NCBI GenBank assembly: GCA_027355725.1
Contig: DAIEHI010000087.1
Coordinates: forward strand, 1-63,823
Direction of reading: 5' to 3'
Length of the DNA: 63,823 nt
Origin: Acidimicrobiaceae bacterium
Lineage (GTDB): Bacteria; Actinomycetota; Acidimicrobiia; Acidimicrobiales; RAAP-2
Positions 25,240 to 34,421 of this stretch are shown here, piece after piece. Within the stretch, counting starts at the first letter, position 1, and each line of letters opens with the position of its first letter. The notes under the pieces were generated by a model. That model did not search any database, had not been told where the DNA came from, and saw only the letters and a list, made by a program, of their open reading frames with translations. Made by a program: the position numbers and the translations under genes.

Positions 25240-25585
25240 TGTTCCTCCAGTTTCGAACGTGATGATCTACGCGTCAGCTCGACACAACCATCATTGGCAC
25301 TGTAGTCGCGGATGACCTAACTAGTACGGATAACTTCTGGTCAGACACTAGAAACTTGAATGTTTCCTTATTTGTGGCCCAAGATGGTCTATTCCAGTGC
25401 ATCACTGGGCCTGCATCGAATCTGAGAGCGCTCTTCAGAATCCATATTCCTGGTGGATTCGCTATGCCACTCGGGTCGTGCCCAATCTTGTGGACCTGTC
25501 TCTCGTTGGGGCAAGCTCAGATCCGCTGTGAATGCAGTCTCGTGACCAGCGAGCGTAAGTAAAGGGCGCCCTACACGTTACGGTC
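25240..25585. other. Intergenic region without recognised gene
   Basis: This 346-base stretch is noticeably more AT-rich than its surroundings. It should contain the promoters of the small membrane protein (leftward) and of the phosphoribosyltransferase gene (rightward). A 68-codon frame at 25356-25562 lacks a ribosome binding site and family resemblance, and I did not accept it. Confidence 0.45.
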
Positions 25586-26122
25586 GTGACTTCGTCAGAA
25601 GTGCCTCATTGCCCATCGTCTACCTTCTATGAGATGGATGTGCGAGAACGACTGACCTACGACGACTTCGGGCGCGCGACACGCGAGCTCGCCCAGCGAA
25701 TCGCTGATTCGGGGTTTCGCCCCGACATCGTGCTCTCAATTGCGAGGGGCGGCTTCTTTCTTGGGGCGGGCCTCGGCTACGCGCTCGGGGTGAAGAACGC
25801 CTTCATGATGAGTGTCGAGTTCTACACCGGGATCGACGAGCGCCTTGAAATGCCGGTGGTCCTGCCCCCAGTTCCCAACAAGGTCGACCTCTCAGGCGCC
25901 GTTGTGCTCATCGCCGACGACGTCGCTGATTCGGGGCATACGTTGAAGATGGTTACTGACTTCTGTAGCGAATCAGTTCGCGAGGTGCGTTCAGCGGTGC
26001 TCTATGAGAAGCCACGTTCGGTGATCGTGCCGGATTATTCGTGGAAGAAGACGGATTTGTGGATCGACTTTCCGTGGTCGGTCGAGGGGCCGGTGACCAA
26101 GAACGGCGCACTGTCGCACTGA
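25586..26122 (+). CDS. Phosphoribosyltransferase family protein
   Basis: A 178-residue type I PRTase-fold protein. The PRPP-binding loop is IADDVADSGHTL, with its two acidic residues, and an upstream ARGGFFLGAGLG segment corresponds to the family's early loop. Members transfer phosphoribosyl groups to purines (xanthine/hypoxanthine) or act as regulators. The listed GTG start has no good ribosome binding site; the ATG at 25634 (MDVRERLTYDDF) would give a more typical length of 162. Substrate cannot be read from sequence. Confidence 0.8.
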   Translation: MTSSEVPHCPSSTFYEMDVRERLTYDDFGRATRELAQRIADSGFRPDIVLSIARGGFFLGAGLGYALGVKNAFMMSVEFYTGIDERLEMPVVLPPVPNKVDLSGAVVLIADDVADSGHTLKMVTDFCSESVREVRSAVLYEKPRSVIVPDYSWKKTDLWIDFPWSVEGPVTKNGALSH

Positions 26123-26337
26123 ATGCCTCGAAGTTAGAGGGTTCACATTTGGAGCGGCGCGAATCATAGTCCGACGGGCCTCAAGGATTGTCTTAAGGAC
26201 ATTTAGTAATCACATTCGGTGTCCAACTCTCGGTTCACGATGTAAATATGGACATCCCGATGACTTTTTCGAGCGCGATCGAATCATCCGAGGGTACTTG
26301 ACATGCGAGGGATTTCTACGAAATACGAGCTTGGCGA

Positions 26338-27099
26338 ATGACTACTGCGCGAGGGCTGTTCGGATACGCACCGAAGACTGGTTCCGATGGTGATCATCAT
26401 CCATCACCATCGAACAGACGAATCGGACTGCTTGGGGGCTTGTCGTGGGAATCAACGACCCGTTATTACACAATCCTCAATGAACTGAGCATCACTGAGA
26501 ATGGACCGTGGAGCCAGCCCGCGGTCATCATTGATTCCCTCGATTTCAGTCAGATAGTTCGCTTTCGGCGCGCCCGTGATTGGGTGGCGCTCGGACGGGT
26601 GCTGGCCGATTCTGCCCAGCGCCTCGAAGCGGGTGGTGCGACTGTGCTCGGCATCGGGGCCAATGCCATGCATCGAAATTATGACGATGTTGCCAGTGCG
26701 GTATCGATCCCCGTCGTCGACGTCCGTGACGCACTGGCTCAAGAAGTCAAAGCACGAGGCGCCACGTCGATGACGCTGCTCGCCACGAAGTACTTGAGCG
26801 AGAACTCCTTTTACTCCTCGCACCTTGAGCGAGCCGGTGTTCACATCGTGAAGCCCGACGCCAACCAAGTCGACGAGATTCAGGCGATGATCGATGAAGA
26901 GTTGGCACACGGTGTCGTTCGTGAAGAGTCGCGTGCACGATTGAACGAGATAGTCCTCGACTGCCAGTCACGCGGCGGACAGGTCGTGGGTTTGTGCAGC
27001 TTCGAATTGGCGCTGCTCGTTGATGAGAACACGTCGCTCTGGCCCGTGGTCGATTCGATAGAAGTGCACGTCAGAGCCTTGCTCGGCCATCACGAATAG
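26338..27099 (+). CDS. Aspartate/glutamate racemase family protein with one catalytic Cys replaced
   Basis: A 253-residue member of the Asp/Glu racemase superfamily, with the opening IGLLGGLSWESTTRYY and the C-terminal block VVGLCSFELALLVDE containing Cys220. At the first catalytic site the canonical CNT motif reads GIGANAMH, so the Cys position is Ala108. Two-Cys racemases use both residues for proton transfer. E. coli YgeA shows that members with one changed Cys can be stereospecific, but Ala is inert, so this protein may be a non-racemase. A 26-residue N-terminal extension precedes the domain. The neighbouring TetR gene could regulate it. Confidence 0.82.
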   Translation: MTTARGLFGYAPKTGSDGDHHPSPSNRRIGLLGGLSWESTTRYYTILNELSITENGPWSQPAVIIDSLDFSQIVRFRRARDWVALGRVLADSAQRLEAGGATVLGIGANAMHRNYDDVASAVSIPVVDVRDALAQEVKARGATSMTLLATKYLSENSFYSSHLERAGVHIVKPDANQVDEIQAMIDEELAHGVVREESRARLNEIVLDCQSRGGQVVGLCSFELALLVDENTSLWPVVDSIEVHVRALLGHHE

Positions 27100-27245
27100 C
27101 TACGGACCACCGACCGTCAGATATCTCGGCGACGCACTGATCTCCATAGACGCCCTGGGGCGCAATCGGTCAGCAGTGAATGGCGCGATAGATGATATAC
27201 ATGGTCAACAATCCCTGGTTGGGAGTCTGGCGGGAGGGAATTCGA

Positions 27246-27857
27246 GTGGGTCGCAGCGGTTCTGGAACAAGAGACCACATTGTTGACACGACTCTCAAGA
27301 TGATTTCGGAGAATGAGAGCCATAACGTCCGGATCTCTGACGTCGCGCAACGATCAAATGTGGGTGTTCCAACGATCTACTACTACTTTGAATCGCGCAC
27401 GCAGTTAATCGCTGAAGCACAGCTCTTCAGCTACGCAAGACGCACCGAGAACCTCCATCAGTGTCTAACCCGCGCAGAAGAGGCGACTGAAGCCAAAGAT
27501 GAAGACGCCTTCTGGTCAGCCATTGGTGAGAACCTGGAGCGAGCGTGGCGAGCTGGTCAGGGCGAGAACAAGTGGGACATTGTCAAACTCTTGCTCGATG
27601 TCTGGGCCGACCCGGGAACTCGAGACCGTTTCACCCAGCAGTTAGAGACACAGTTCAAGCGTTGGATCAGGGCGGTGGAACTGGCCAAGGACAATGGCTG
27701 GATTATTCGCGACTTGGACTCTCAGGTGCTTATTAGTACGTACTGGTCTGCGTCAATTGGACAGGCCGTGATAGACGGATCGTCTCATCTCAATCCCACA
27801 GGAGACCAGGTTCGTTCATTCTTCATCAAAGCAGCGCGAGTGGTGGATTCGAACTGA
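27246..27857 (+). CDS. TetR family transcriptional regulator
   Basis: GTG at 27246 with GGGAGGG at 27232-27238 is chosen over an upstream ATG at 27192, giving 203 residues. The N-terminal helix-turn-helix reads TRDHIVDTTLKMI followed by RISDVAQRSNVGVPTIYYYF. The C-terminal domain has the length of a TetR ligand domain and includes a Trp-rich helix. It follows the racemase-like gene on the same strand. Target and ligand are not evident. Confidence 0.85.
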   Translation: MGRSGSGTRDHIVDTTLKMISENESHNVRISDVAQRSNVGVPTIYYYFESRTQLIAEAQLFSYARRTENLHQCLTRAEEATEAKDEDAFWSAIGENLERAWRAGQGENKWDIVKLLLDVWADPGTRDRFTQQLETQFKRWIRAVELAKDNGWIIRDLDSQVLISTYWSASIGQAVIDGSSHLNPTGDQVRSFFIKAARVVDSN

Positions 27858-28057
27858 AATAATCGCGAACGACCCACTCACTCAAACCTTGCCGTCTGGT
27901 GTTCGTCTGATGGCTCTGAAGTGGACCTTTGTCCATCGAACTGCGAGCCAGTGAAGGTTTAGTGTGCACAGTGTGAGCTCCTACACAGACACAATGACAC
28001 CATCATTCAACTCAAGTGCACGAATGCGCAATGTGGTGAACCGAGAGGGGGTGCGTC

Positions 28058-28747
28058 GTGGTTCACAGTGAGGTCCATCGTTCCAGTCGAGCTGGCTGGC
28101 TTCGCGCCGCGGTACTTGGCGCAGACGACGGACTGGTTTCGACCGCTGCCTTGCTGGTTGGACTCGTGGCGGCGGGTGCAACCAAGACGGCCTTCATGAC
28201 TGCGGGAGCGGCCGCACTCACCGCTGGTGCACTGTCGATGGCGATTGGTGAGTACGTGTCGGTCAGCGCGCAGTCCGACGCAGAGAAGGCCGACGTGAAA
28301 AAAGAAGCGGGGGAGTTGGCGCAAGATCCCGAGCAGGAACACGCGGAACTCGTTGCCATCTACGAGCAACGCGGACTGTCCAAAGAGTTGGCGACCCAGG
28401 TCGCCACCGCGCTGCACGCGCACGACGCCCTGGCGGCTCATCTGCGTGACGAACTCGGGCACGACGAACGCACCCGCGCACGTCCAGTCCAAGCGGCCAG
28501 TGTGTCCGCAGTGAGTTTCGCTATCGGATCCGTGCTACCACTGTTGGCGGTCGGATTGACGCCGAGCTCAGTTCGAGTTGCGGTTCTCGCACTCGTGACG
28601 ATCGTATCGATGTGTGTGCTTGGAGGATTCGGCGCTCAGCTTGGCGGAGCGTCCGCTCTGCGAGGGGCACTGAGGGTAGGGATTGGTGGCTGTCTGGCTC
28701 TCGCGATCACCTATGGCGTGGGTCTGGCACTGGGCGCAACGGTCTGA
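28058..28747 (+). CDS. VIT1/CCC1 family membrane transporter
   Basis: The 229-residue product matches the VIT1/CCC1 (iron/manganese) family. Its first helix block GADDGLVSTAALLVGLVAAG is highly typical, followed by GALSMAIGEYVSVSAQSDAE, a cytoplasmic acidic helical domain (EQEHAELVAIYEQRGL) and three C-terminal helices. Five membrane segments are expected. GAGAGGGGG precedes the GTG start. It exports or sequesters Fe2+ or Mn2+. Confidence 0.9.
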   Translation: MVHSEVHRSSRAGWLRAAVLGADDGLVSTAALLVGLVAAGATKTAFMTAGAAALTAGALSMAIGEYVSVSAQSDAEKADVKKEAGELAQDPEQEHAELVAIYEQRGLSKELATQVATALHAHDALAAHLRDELGHDERTRARPVQAASVSAVSFAIGSVLPLLAVGLTPSSVRVAVLALVTIVSMCVLGGFGAQLGGASALRGALRVGIGGCLALAITYGVGLALGATV

Positions 28748-28780
28748 TCAATGAACGTCGCGAAGGCGAGCCTCGCGAGC

Positions 28781-29611
28781 TCAGTGGTCTCCGGCGAGAA
28801 ACTCCAGATTCATCCACACCGCTTCAACAGGGATGCTTCCCACGTTCGCGAGGCGATGAGGGCGACTGGAATCAAAGGAGATTGAGTCGCCCGCGGTGAG
28901 TCGATATGTCTCGAAACCCAAGGTGACTTCAAGAGTGCCGCTCAGAATGAATCCGTACTCGGTACCGACGTGGCGAATGAGGCGGTCCTCCATGGTGGAG
29001 CTCCCACCAACTTCATAACGGACGAACATGAAGTCGGCCTTCTCGCTTCGAGTGGTCGTGAGCGACTCCCAGGTCACACCGGAATCGAGGACCAGGACCT
29101 TACGCTCGTGTGGGTGAACGAGTGGTGACGTCGATGGCGTGTCCTCGGAGCTCCTCGTAGTGCGAACCGGGCTCGAAAGGGTGCCGAAACTCGTTACAGT
29201 TCGCCACGAATTGTTCGTCGCGTCGGTCCCTCCACGGGTGGTTGCGTTGGTGGTGAATCGATTAGTGGTCGCGTCGTTGTCGAAGAGGTCATCGGTCGCG
29301 ATACCGAGGGCTTCGCAAATTGCGAAGAGCGTCGCGACTGACGGCTGTGCCTTACCGGTTTCGAGTTGAGAGATGAACGAAGGCGAGACGTCAAGGTCTC
29401 GAGCGAATTGGCGAAGCGAGATGCCAGACGCTTCTCGTCGGGCGCGAAGTCGGGTGCCGATCAGACCCGAACCCGCGCGCTCAGCGTTTGCGTTGCCAAC
29501 CCCGAGGGGTTGGGCTGTCTTGGAGTTCGTAGAGACTTTGGGGCGGCCGGTGTCAGCGTTGTCTGAGTTCGGGCTGTCTGGGTCCGGCGCCGTGCTTCTA
29601 GAAACGGCCAT
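28781..29611 (-). CDS. XRE family transcriptional regulator with C-terminal cupin domain
   Basis: ATG at 29611 with GAGGGAGA upstream gives 276 residues; a longer frame to 29767 would overlap the neighbouring cupin gene. Residues about 55-112 form an XRE helix-turn-helix (SGISLRQFARDLDVSPSFIS, then QLETGKAQPSVATLFAICE). A Thr/Ser-rich linker leads to a cupin effector domain (GTEYGFILSGTLEVTLGFE, then RPHRLANVG). This architecture is common in regulators of amino acid, polyamine or xenobiotic catabolism. It probably controls the adjacent bicupin, SDR and amidohydrolase/importer genes. Confidence 0.9.
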   Translation of the reverse strand: MAVSRSTAPDPDSPNSDNADTGRPKVSTNSKTAQPLGVGNANAERAGSGLIGTRLRARREASGISLRQFARDLDVSPSFISQLETGKAQPSVATLFAICEALGIATDDLFDNDATTNRFTTNATTRGGTDATNNSWRTVTSFGTLSSPVRTTRSSEDTPSTSPLVHPHERKVLVLDSGVTWESLTTTRSEKADFMFVRYEVGGSSTMEDRLIRHVGTEYGFILSGTLEVTLGFETYRLTAGDSISFDSSRPHRLANVGSIPVEAVWMNLEFLAGDH

Positions 29612-29715
29612 CGAACTTCTCTCCCTCGCTAGTCCAGTGATGCAACACTGCATGAATTGTAGGTACTTCCTCTGTGCGGCGGTGCAACTGCAGCACAGAT
29701 ACTCACAATGGAGCC

Positions 29716-30633
29716 CTAATCCTTGTGCTCGTGTCCTTGCTCCAGCTTCGAAGCCAGGTGCTCCCACTCGCGGCTGAACCTGTAGGAGTGACGCGCGGGG
29801 GGCTGGGGCGCCTGGACTTCAATCCAACGAACGAGTCCCGTGCCCCGGTTTTCGAAGCCGTGGTCTGCGCCGACGCCCGCCCACAGTACGTCACCGGGGG
29901 TGAACACCATGAGTTCACCGTCGACCAGCGCATGGACTTCACCTTCAATGAAGACGTACGCCTCCTCGAAAGGGTGGTCATGGGGGTGGGCGATGGCCGT
30001 TGGTTGGTAGTCCACTACGAACATCGTGTGCAGCTGCGCACCGACTTGTGTGTCGATCAACATCTTCACGCCAATGCCGCTGTAGGCGAGTAGGGCAGTT
30101 GCCATGCTCGGCGAGACGGTGGGGGCGTTGACATCGGCCCCACCCGCCAACTTGCGAAGGTCCATTGATTCGGGATCGAATCTGGCCGCGCTGCGGTCTC
30201 GCGGGTCGCGCATGTCTGGAAGGACTGGCTCACTCTCAATGAGTGTCTCGCCGGTGAAGAACGTGTCTTGACGTCGTCCGTCTTCGAGCCCGGCGGGTGC
30301 AGCCATCTGCAGCCACTTAACAGGTCCTTCGACGGTGCGCAGTGAGTAGGCAGTACCGACAGGTACAGCAATGCAGTGGTTCGCAGGGAGCAACGTCGTC
30401 CTACCCCGCATTGTGATCGCAAGACTGCCTGAGAAGATGAACAGACTGATTTCAAATGAGTGCAGGACCGTCTCGACGTGGCCGCCCTCGTCTAAATGCC
30501 CGATTGACAACGTCATGTGAGGAGAACCGAGAGCCCTATTCACCAGAATCTGTTCGCGATAGCCCGACGAGTGCCCGACGTGCGAACTCGGCGTGGTCGC
30601 AGCGTTGTCATCGATTCGCGTCGCGTGATACAT
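29716..30633 (-). CDS. Bicupin domain protein
   Basis: The 305-residue product has two cupin domains (residues about 35-115 and 195-275). The second keeps full metal-binding residues (HPHDHPFEEAYVFIEG and a later His in DHGFENRG). The first is less typical (HVETVLHSFEISLFIFSG). Overall order resembles ureidoglycine aminohydrolase and related bicupin enzymes, which act on small nitrogen compounds. A GGAGAG ribosome binding site precedes the ATG. It lies between the XRE-cupin regulator gene and an SDR gene, all leftward. Confidence 0.8.
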   Translation of the reverse strand: MYHATRIDDNAATTPSSHVGHSSGYREQILVNRALGSPHMTLSIGHLDEGGHVETVLHSFEISLFIFSGSLAITMRGRTTLLPANHCIAVPVGTAYSLRTVEGPVKWLQMAAPAGLEDGRRQDTFFTGETLIESEPVLPDMRDPRDRSAARFDPESMDLRKLAGGADVNAPTVSPSMATALLAYSGIGVKMLIDTQVGAQLHTMFVVDYQPTAIAHPHDHPFEEAYVFIEGEVHALVDGELMVFTPGDVLWAGVGADHGFENRGTGLVRWIEVQAPQPPARHSYRFSREWEHLASKLEQGHEHKD

Positions 30634-30678
30634 GTTCTCTCTCCTGCTCTCTCTGTGAAATCGGTCGATGTCCTGTGA

Positions 30679-31392
30679 CTACTTGAGCAGCCACCCTCCG
30701 TCCATGGCGAGGTTCACGCCATTGACGCCTGTGTTCTCAAGTAAGAACTCCACCGAACTCACGATTTCTTGCATCGTCACGAGTCGTCCAAGGGGCGTGC
30801 GTGCGATGATGTTGCTGTTGTCCTTGCCCTCCCAGTACGGGCTGTCGCCAATGATGCCGGGGTGAACGGCGTTGATTCGTACCGGTGCGAGTTCGGTGGT
30901 GAGACTATTGACCAGACCAACGACGCCGCCGTTGACCGTCGAGACCGTCGTCGATCCCGGATATGGACGTTGCATGGCCAAACCGCCGAAGAGGACGATC
31001 GATGCGTTCGGGGTGAAACGGTCGCGAAGTGCGTGGATGGACTCGGCGTAGCCAACGAGCTTCAATGTGACCAGACGGGTTGCGCGCGCAATGTTGTAGT
31101 CAGCAATGGTGTTGGCGTCACGTTCAATGGCGGGGATCACCAAGTAGTCGACTTGCTCGATGTCAGCAAGCGAGTTGGCAATCGAATCAGGTTGAGAGAG
31201 GTCTACGGCAATGCCGACCGTGCCCTGTCCGATCTCGTTCGCGGTCTGGTGCGCGGTCTCGGTGGTTCGCCCAGACAGGTAGACAGTCATACCTTTTGCA
31301 GCGAGTGACTTGACGATTTCCTTGCCGATGCCCGACGTACCGCCCAGAATTACGGCGGTGCGAGCAGCGCCGCCAGTGGATGTTGATGACAC
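30679..31392 (-). CDS. SDR-family protein lacking the catalytic YxxxK motif
   Basis: A 237-residue Rossmann protein starting at GTG 31392 after AGGGGGG. The cofactor motif GGTSGIGKEI is intact, and the C-terminal NAVHPGIIG and DGGWLLK blocks are SDR-like. At the active site where YSASK is expected, the sequence reads VSTVNGGVVG, so the Tyr and Lys are both absent. Such SDRs may bind NAD(P) as non-classical reductases or sensors. It is the first of three leftward genes diverging from the amidohydrolase. Confidence 0.8.
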   Translation of the reverse strand: MSSTSTGGAARTAVILGGTSGIGKEIVKSLAAKGMTVYLSGRTTETAHQTANEIGQGTVGIAVDLSQPDSIANSLADIEQVDYLVIPAIERDANTIADYNIARATRLVTLKLVGYAESIHALRDRFTPNASIVLFGGLAMQRPYPGSTTVSTVNGGVVGLVNSLTTELAPVRINAVHPGIIGDSPYWEGKDNSNIIARTPLGRLVTMQEIVSSVEFLLENTGVNGVNLAMDGGWLLK

Positions 31393-31692
31393 AATCCCCC
31401 CTTGTGATGTTCAGTAGGAACAAACATAGACGAAGTTTCCGGCGAGTGGGGAAATTTGTCACTCACCGCTCGACGGCATCGCGCAACGTGAACAACCTCA
31501 GGAGTGTCGCCAATTTTTCCCTCGATTACATCCAATCTCAGCGGTTACGTGCCGATGAGGCGTCATAGTCACATCTCTCAAAGTGAGGTGCCGTCTAACT
31601 CGCTATTCCAGACATCGTGAAGTCCTTCTTGACATCACTGAACAGGGTGCTACACTCCCTTCGAATCTGAACCATTTCACCAAGGGGGGGAA
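31393..31692. other. Divergent intergenic region, SDR gene and amidohydrolase gene
   Basis: This 300-base gap carries the rightward promoter at 31629-31656 and presumably the leftward promoter of the SDR-bicupin-regulator genes. It is the natural binding region for the XRE-cupin regulator. No coding sequence was recognised in it. Confidence 0.5.
31629..31656 (+). promoter_or_regulatory. Promoter of the amidohydrolase gene
   Basis: TTGACA (31629-31634) and TACACT (31651-31656) are separated by 16 bases, a strong primary-sigma match. The start codon at 31693 follows a GGGGGGG ribosome binding site. Confidence 0.65.
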
Positions 31693-33132
31693 ATGAACAA
31701 GCCCATCAGCACGTCCGGCGAGTCACTCGAGCACGGTCGTCCCATTGTCTTTCGAAACGGAATCGTCCTGACCATGGATGATGCGCACCACATTTTTAAG
31801 GACTGTGATGTCCTTGTGGTGGACGGGGTGATCCGCGAAGTCGGGACTGGTATCAAAGCCCCCGACACTGCTCTAGAGATCGACGCACGCGGGGGCATCA
31901 TCATGCCGGGCATGATCGACACCCACCGCCACATGTGGCAGACCGCAATGCGCGCATACGGCGCCGACTGGACTCTGTCGCAGTACTTTGTCTGGTACTA
32001 CCTCGAACACGGTCGCAACTTTCGCCCACAAGACGTCTTCGCGGGGAATCTGCTCTCAGCAATCGAGGCAGTTGACGCGGGCGTCACCACCTCGGTCGAC
32101 TGGTCACACGGGCTCCAGACTATTGACCACGCGGATGCGGCCGTCGATGCGCTCGAGACCGTCCCAGCGCGCTTTGTCCTTGGCTACGGCAATATTCAGC
32201 GTCCGCCGTGGGAATGGACCGCAGACAAGGAATTCCAGGACTTTTACAGCCGTCGTCTCGACGGCAAGGGTGACATGCTGGGCTTCCAGATTGCCTTTGA
32301 CGTGGTGGCGGGCGAGGAGTTCCCTGAGCGCGCCGCTTTCGAGGTCGCGCGTGACATGGGGGTCTCGGTCAACACGCATGCGGGAGTCCTCGGCGCGAAT
32401 GGCGATGACAGTATTCGCCTGATGCACGAGAATGGTTTCATGACCCCCGACACTGTGCTGGTGCACTGTGCGACGCTCTCCGATGACTCGTACCAGCGCA
32501 TCGCCGCGTGCGGCAGCTCAGTCTCGGTGTCTACCGAGAGTGAACAGAGCGCAGGTCAGGGCTACCCGTCGTCATGGAAGTTGCGCCAGTTCGGCATCCC
32601 GATCACGCTGTCACACGACACTTCGGTGTGGTGGAGCGCAGACCTGTTCACGGCCATGCGCACCACGCTCGGCGCGGACCGCTCTCGCCAGCACTTCGAG
32701 GCTCACCTCAAGGGTGAAACCGTGACCCAGCTGGACCTTCGCTCCGAGGAGGTCATTGACTGGGCAACACGCGGTGGATCCAAGGCGCTCGGACTCGACA
32801 GCAAGATCGGCAGCATCGAGGTGGGTAAGCGTGCCGACATCGTGCTCTTGAAGAACGATGAGTCGCCGGTGATGTTCCCGATCTTGAACCCCTATGGACA
32901 CGTGGCCATGCAGGCCCAGCGTGCAGACGTCCACACTGTCGTGGTCGATGGCAACATCGTGAAGCACGAGCACCGCCTGATCAACATCGATCTGGCCAAG
33001 GCGAAGAGTGTGGTTGAAGAGACCGTTGGTTACCTGGCAGATTCCTTGGGCGAGGAGGCGTGGAACGCGGGCATGCACCCAGACCTCGCTCCGAAGGAGA
33101 TCATCGACAACCCCTATCACTACAACAAGTAG
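31693..33132 (+). CDS. Amidohydrolase (TrzA/AtzA/SsnA-like deaminase or chlorohydrolase group)
   Basis: A 479-residue metal-dependent hydrolase. It has the N- and C-terminal beta-sandwich strands (FRNGIVLTMDD; KRADIVLLKND) around a TIM barrel, with metal ligands in MIDTHRHMWQ, VNTHAGVLG and VLVHCATLSDD and the catalytic Asp in LSHDTSVWW. This group deaminates or dehalogenates N-heterocycles such as guanine, cytosine or triazines. The usual Glu after the barrel His (HxxE) is not present: the sequence reads NTHAG. It has its own promoter and is followed by a strong terminator, so the importer genes after it are transcribed separately. Confidence 0.88.
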   Translation: MNKPISTSGESLEHGRPIVFRNGIVLTMDDAHHIFKDCDVLVVDGVIREVGTGIKAPDTALEIDARGGIIMPGMIDTHRHMWQTAMRAYGADWTLSQYFVWYYLEHGRNFRPQDVFAGNLLSAIEAVDAGVTTSVDWSHGLQTIDHADAAVDALETVPARFVLGYGNIQRPPWEWTADKEFQDFYSRRLDGKGDMLGFQIAFDVVAGEEFPERAAFEVARDMGVSVNTHAGVLGANGDDSIRLMHENGFMTPDTVLVHCATLSDDSYQRIAACGSSVSVSTESEQSAGQGYPSSWKLRQFGIPITLSHDTSVWWSADLFTAMRTTLGADRSRQHFEAHLKGETVTQLDLRSEEVIDWATRGGSKALGLDSKIGSIEVGKRADIVLLKNDESPVMFPILNPYGHVAMQAQRADVHTVVVDGNIVKHEHRLINIDLAKAKSVVEETVGYLADSLGEEAWNAGMHPDLAPKEIIDNPYHYNK

Positions 33133-33160
33133 TCGCCGCCCGAGCGGGCTCATTAAGTCA

Positions 33161-33192
33161 GAGAGACCGGCCGCGTGAGCGGCCGGTCTCTT
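33161..33192. terminator. Strong terminator after the amidohydrolase gene
   Basis: A 13-base perfect stem pairs AGAGACCGGCCGC (33162-33174) with its complement (33179-33191) around a GTGA loop, followed by TCTGTT. The extended tail and GC-rich stem indicate intrinsic termination. Confidence 0.85.
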
Positions 33193-33229
33193 CTGTTATG
33201 ACTGGTGTCACGAGAATGTTCGGTAACAC

Positions 33230-33258
33230 TTGACACGTTAAGTGAACACCACTAATGT
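33230..33258 (+). promoter_or_regulatory. Promoter of the ribose-type importer operon
   Basis: TTGACA (33230-33235) and TAATGT (33253-33258) are spaced by 17 bases. The operon start codon is at 33348. Confidence 0.7.
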
Positions 33259-33347
33259 CGGCCCAGTTGATTGTGACGCTCACTGGGCGCGACAGTCGAT
33301 ACAGGTCGCGCAAGGGGGTGCGTCCGATTCAATTAGGGGGGAATTTA

Positions 33348-34364
33348 ATGATTAGAACGAAGATGCGCTGGTTGACCGGCATTGCGGCGGGGGCCACGTT
33401 GCTCTCGTCTGCAGTGGTCGGTTCAGGTATCGCTCAGGCGGCAAAGGCGAAGCCAAAGCACTACACGGTGGCGTACATGTCATACGGCGTTGCTAACAGC
33501 TACGACGCACCGATGTTGGCGGCGGCGAGGGCTGTGGCGGCTGCATCGGGTGTGCGCGTTGTTGTGTTCGACTCGCAGAGCTCGTACACCACGCAGGCAG
33601 CACAGTTGCAGAATGTCATCAACTCTGGCCAGTACCAGGGCATCATCGTCCAGCCCATCTACGGCGCGGCGTTGATCACGACGGTTCAAAAGGCCATTAA
33701 GAAGGGCATCAAGGTCGTCAACATCGACCAGATCCTGGGCAAGAGTTACACCACTGACCAGATCCAGGTCAAGGGGCTCTCGGGCAACGTGGTCTTCTTC
33801 CCGTCCAAGATCGGTACCCAGTTGGCGACGTTGGCGAACCAAGCGTGCGCGGGTGCAAACCCCTGCAACATCGGTCTGGTCCACAACTACACGGGTTACG
33901 AGCCAGACGGCGCGATCACGTTGGCCTTCAAGTCGCAGTTGAGCAAGTACTCCAACGACTCGGTCGTTGCCGAGGCTGACGGTCTCTACCAGGCTGGTGT
34001 TGCGTTGACGCAGGTGCAGAACATGTTGACTGCTCACTCAAACATCAACGTCATCGTGGGATCGGACCAGGACTGTGAAGGTGCCCAGGCAGCATTGGCC
34101 GCGGCGAACAACACGTCGGTGAAACTGGTCTGCTACGGCGCGAGTGCCGCTGGTCAGGCACAACTCAAGTCCGGTAAAGGTCCATGGTTCGCTGACGTTG
34201 CTCAGATGCCAGCGACCGAAGGTCAGCTCGGCATGAGCATGCTCATTCGTGCAATGAAGACCGGCAAGCCTCAGGGATCGAAGAACCCAGTTGCGGGCTT
34301 GGCCAACAACGGCATCTTGACTCCAGCGAACGCTGGCAAGTTCACTGCCGAATGGCCGGGTTGA
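33348..34364 (+). CDS. ABC transporter substrate-binding protein, ribose/sugar type
   Basis: ATG at 33348, preceded by AGGGGGGAA, gives 338 residues; an in-frame codon at 33255 lacks a signal peptide. The product has a signal sequence (MIRTKMRWLTGIAAGATLL, cleavage near AQAAKA) and a periplasmic-binding-protein type 1 fold: VAYMSYGVANSYDAPMLAAA, GIIVQPIYGAALITTV and VGSDQDCEGAQAAL. It delivers a solute to the ATPase and permease encoded next. The presence of M24 and amidohydrolase genes suggests a solute other than ribose. Confidence 0.9.
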   Translation: MIRTKMRWLTGIAAGATLLSSAVVGSGIAQAAKAKPKHYTVAYMSYGVANSYDAPMLAAARAVAAASGVRVVVFDSQSSYTTQAAQLQNVINSGQYQGIIVQPIYGAALITTVQKAIKKGIKVVNIDQILGKSYTTDQIQVKGLSGNVVFFPSKIGTQLATLANQACAGANPCNIGLVHNYTGYEPDGAITLAFKSQLSKYSNDSVVAEADGLYQAGVALTQVQNMLTAHSNINVIVGSDQDCEGAQAALAAANNTSVKLVCYGASAAGQAQLKSGKGPWFADVAQMPATEGQLGMSMLIRAMKTGKPQGSKNPVAGLANNGILTPANAGKFTAEWPG

Positions 34365-34421
34365 TCCCAGCGTCACTGGTAATTCAAGAGTCCATACACA
34401 AAGAAATCGGTTCTGACCACT

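Noticed and set aside
25356..25562. 68-codon frame in the AT-rich gap
   Set aside because: No ribosome binding site, no recognised motif, and base composition unlike neighbouring genes.
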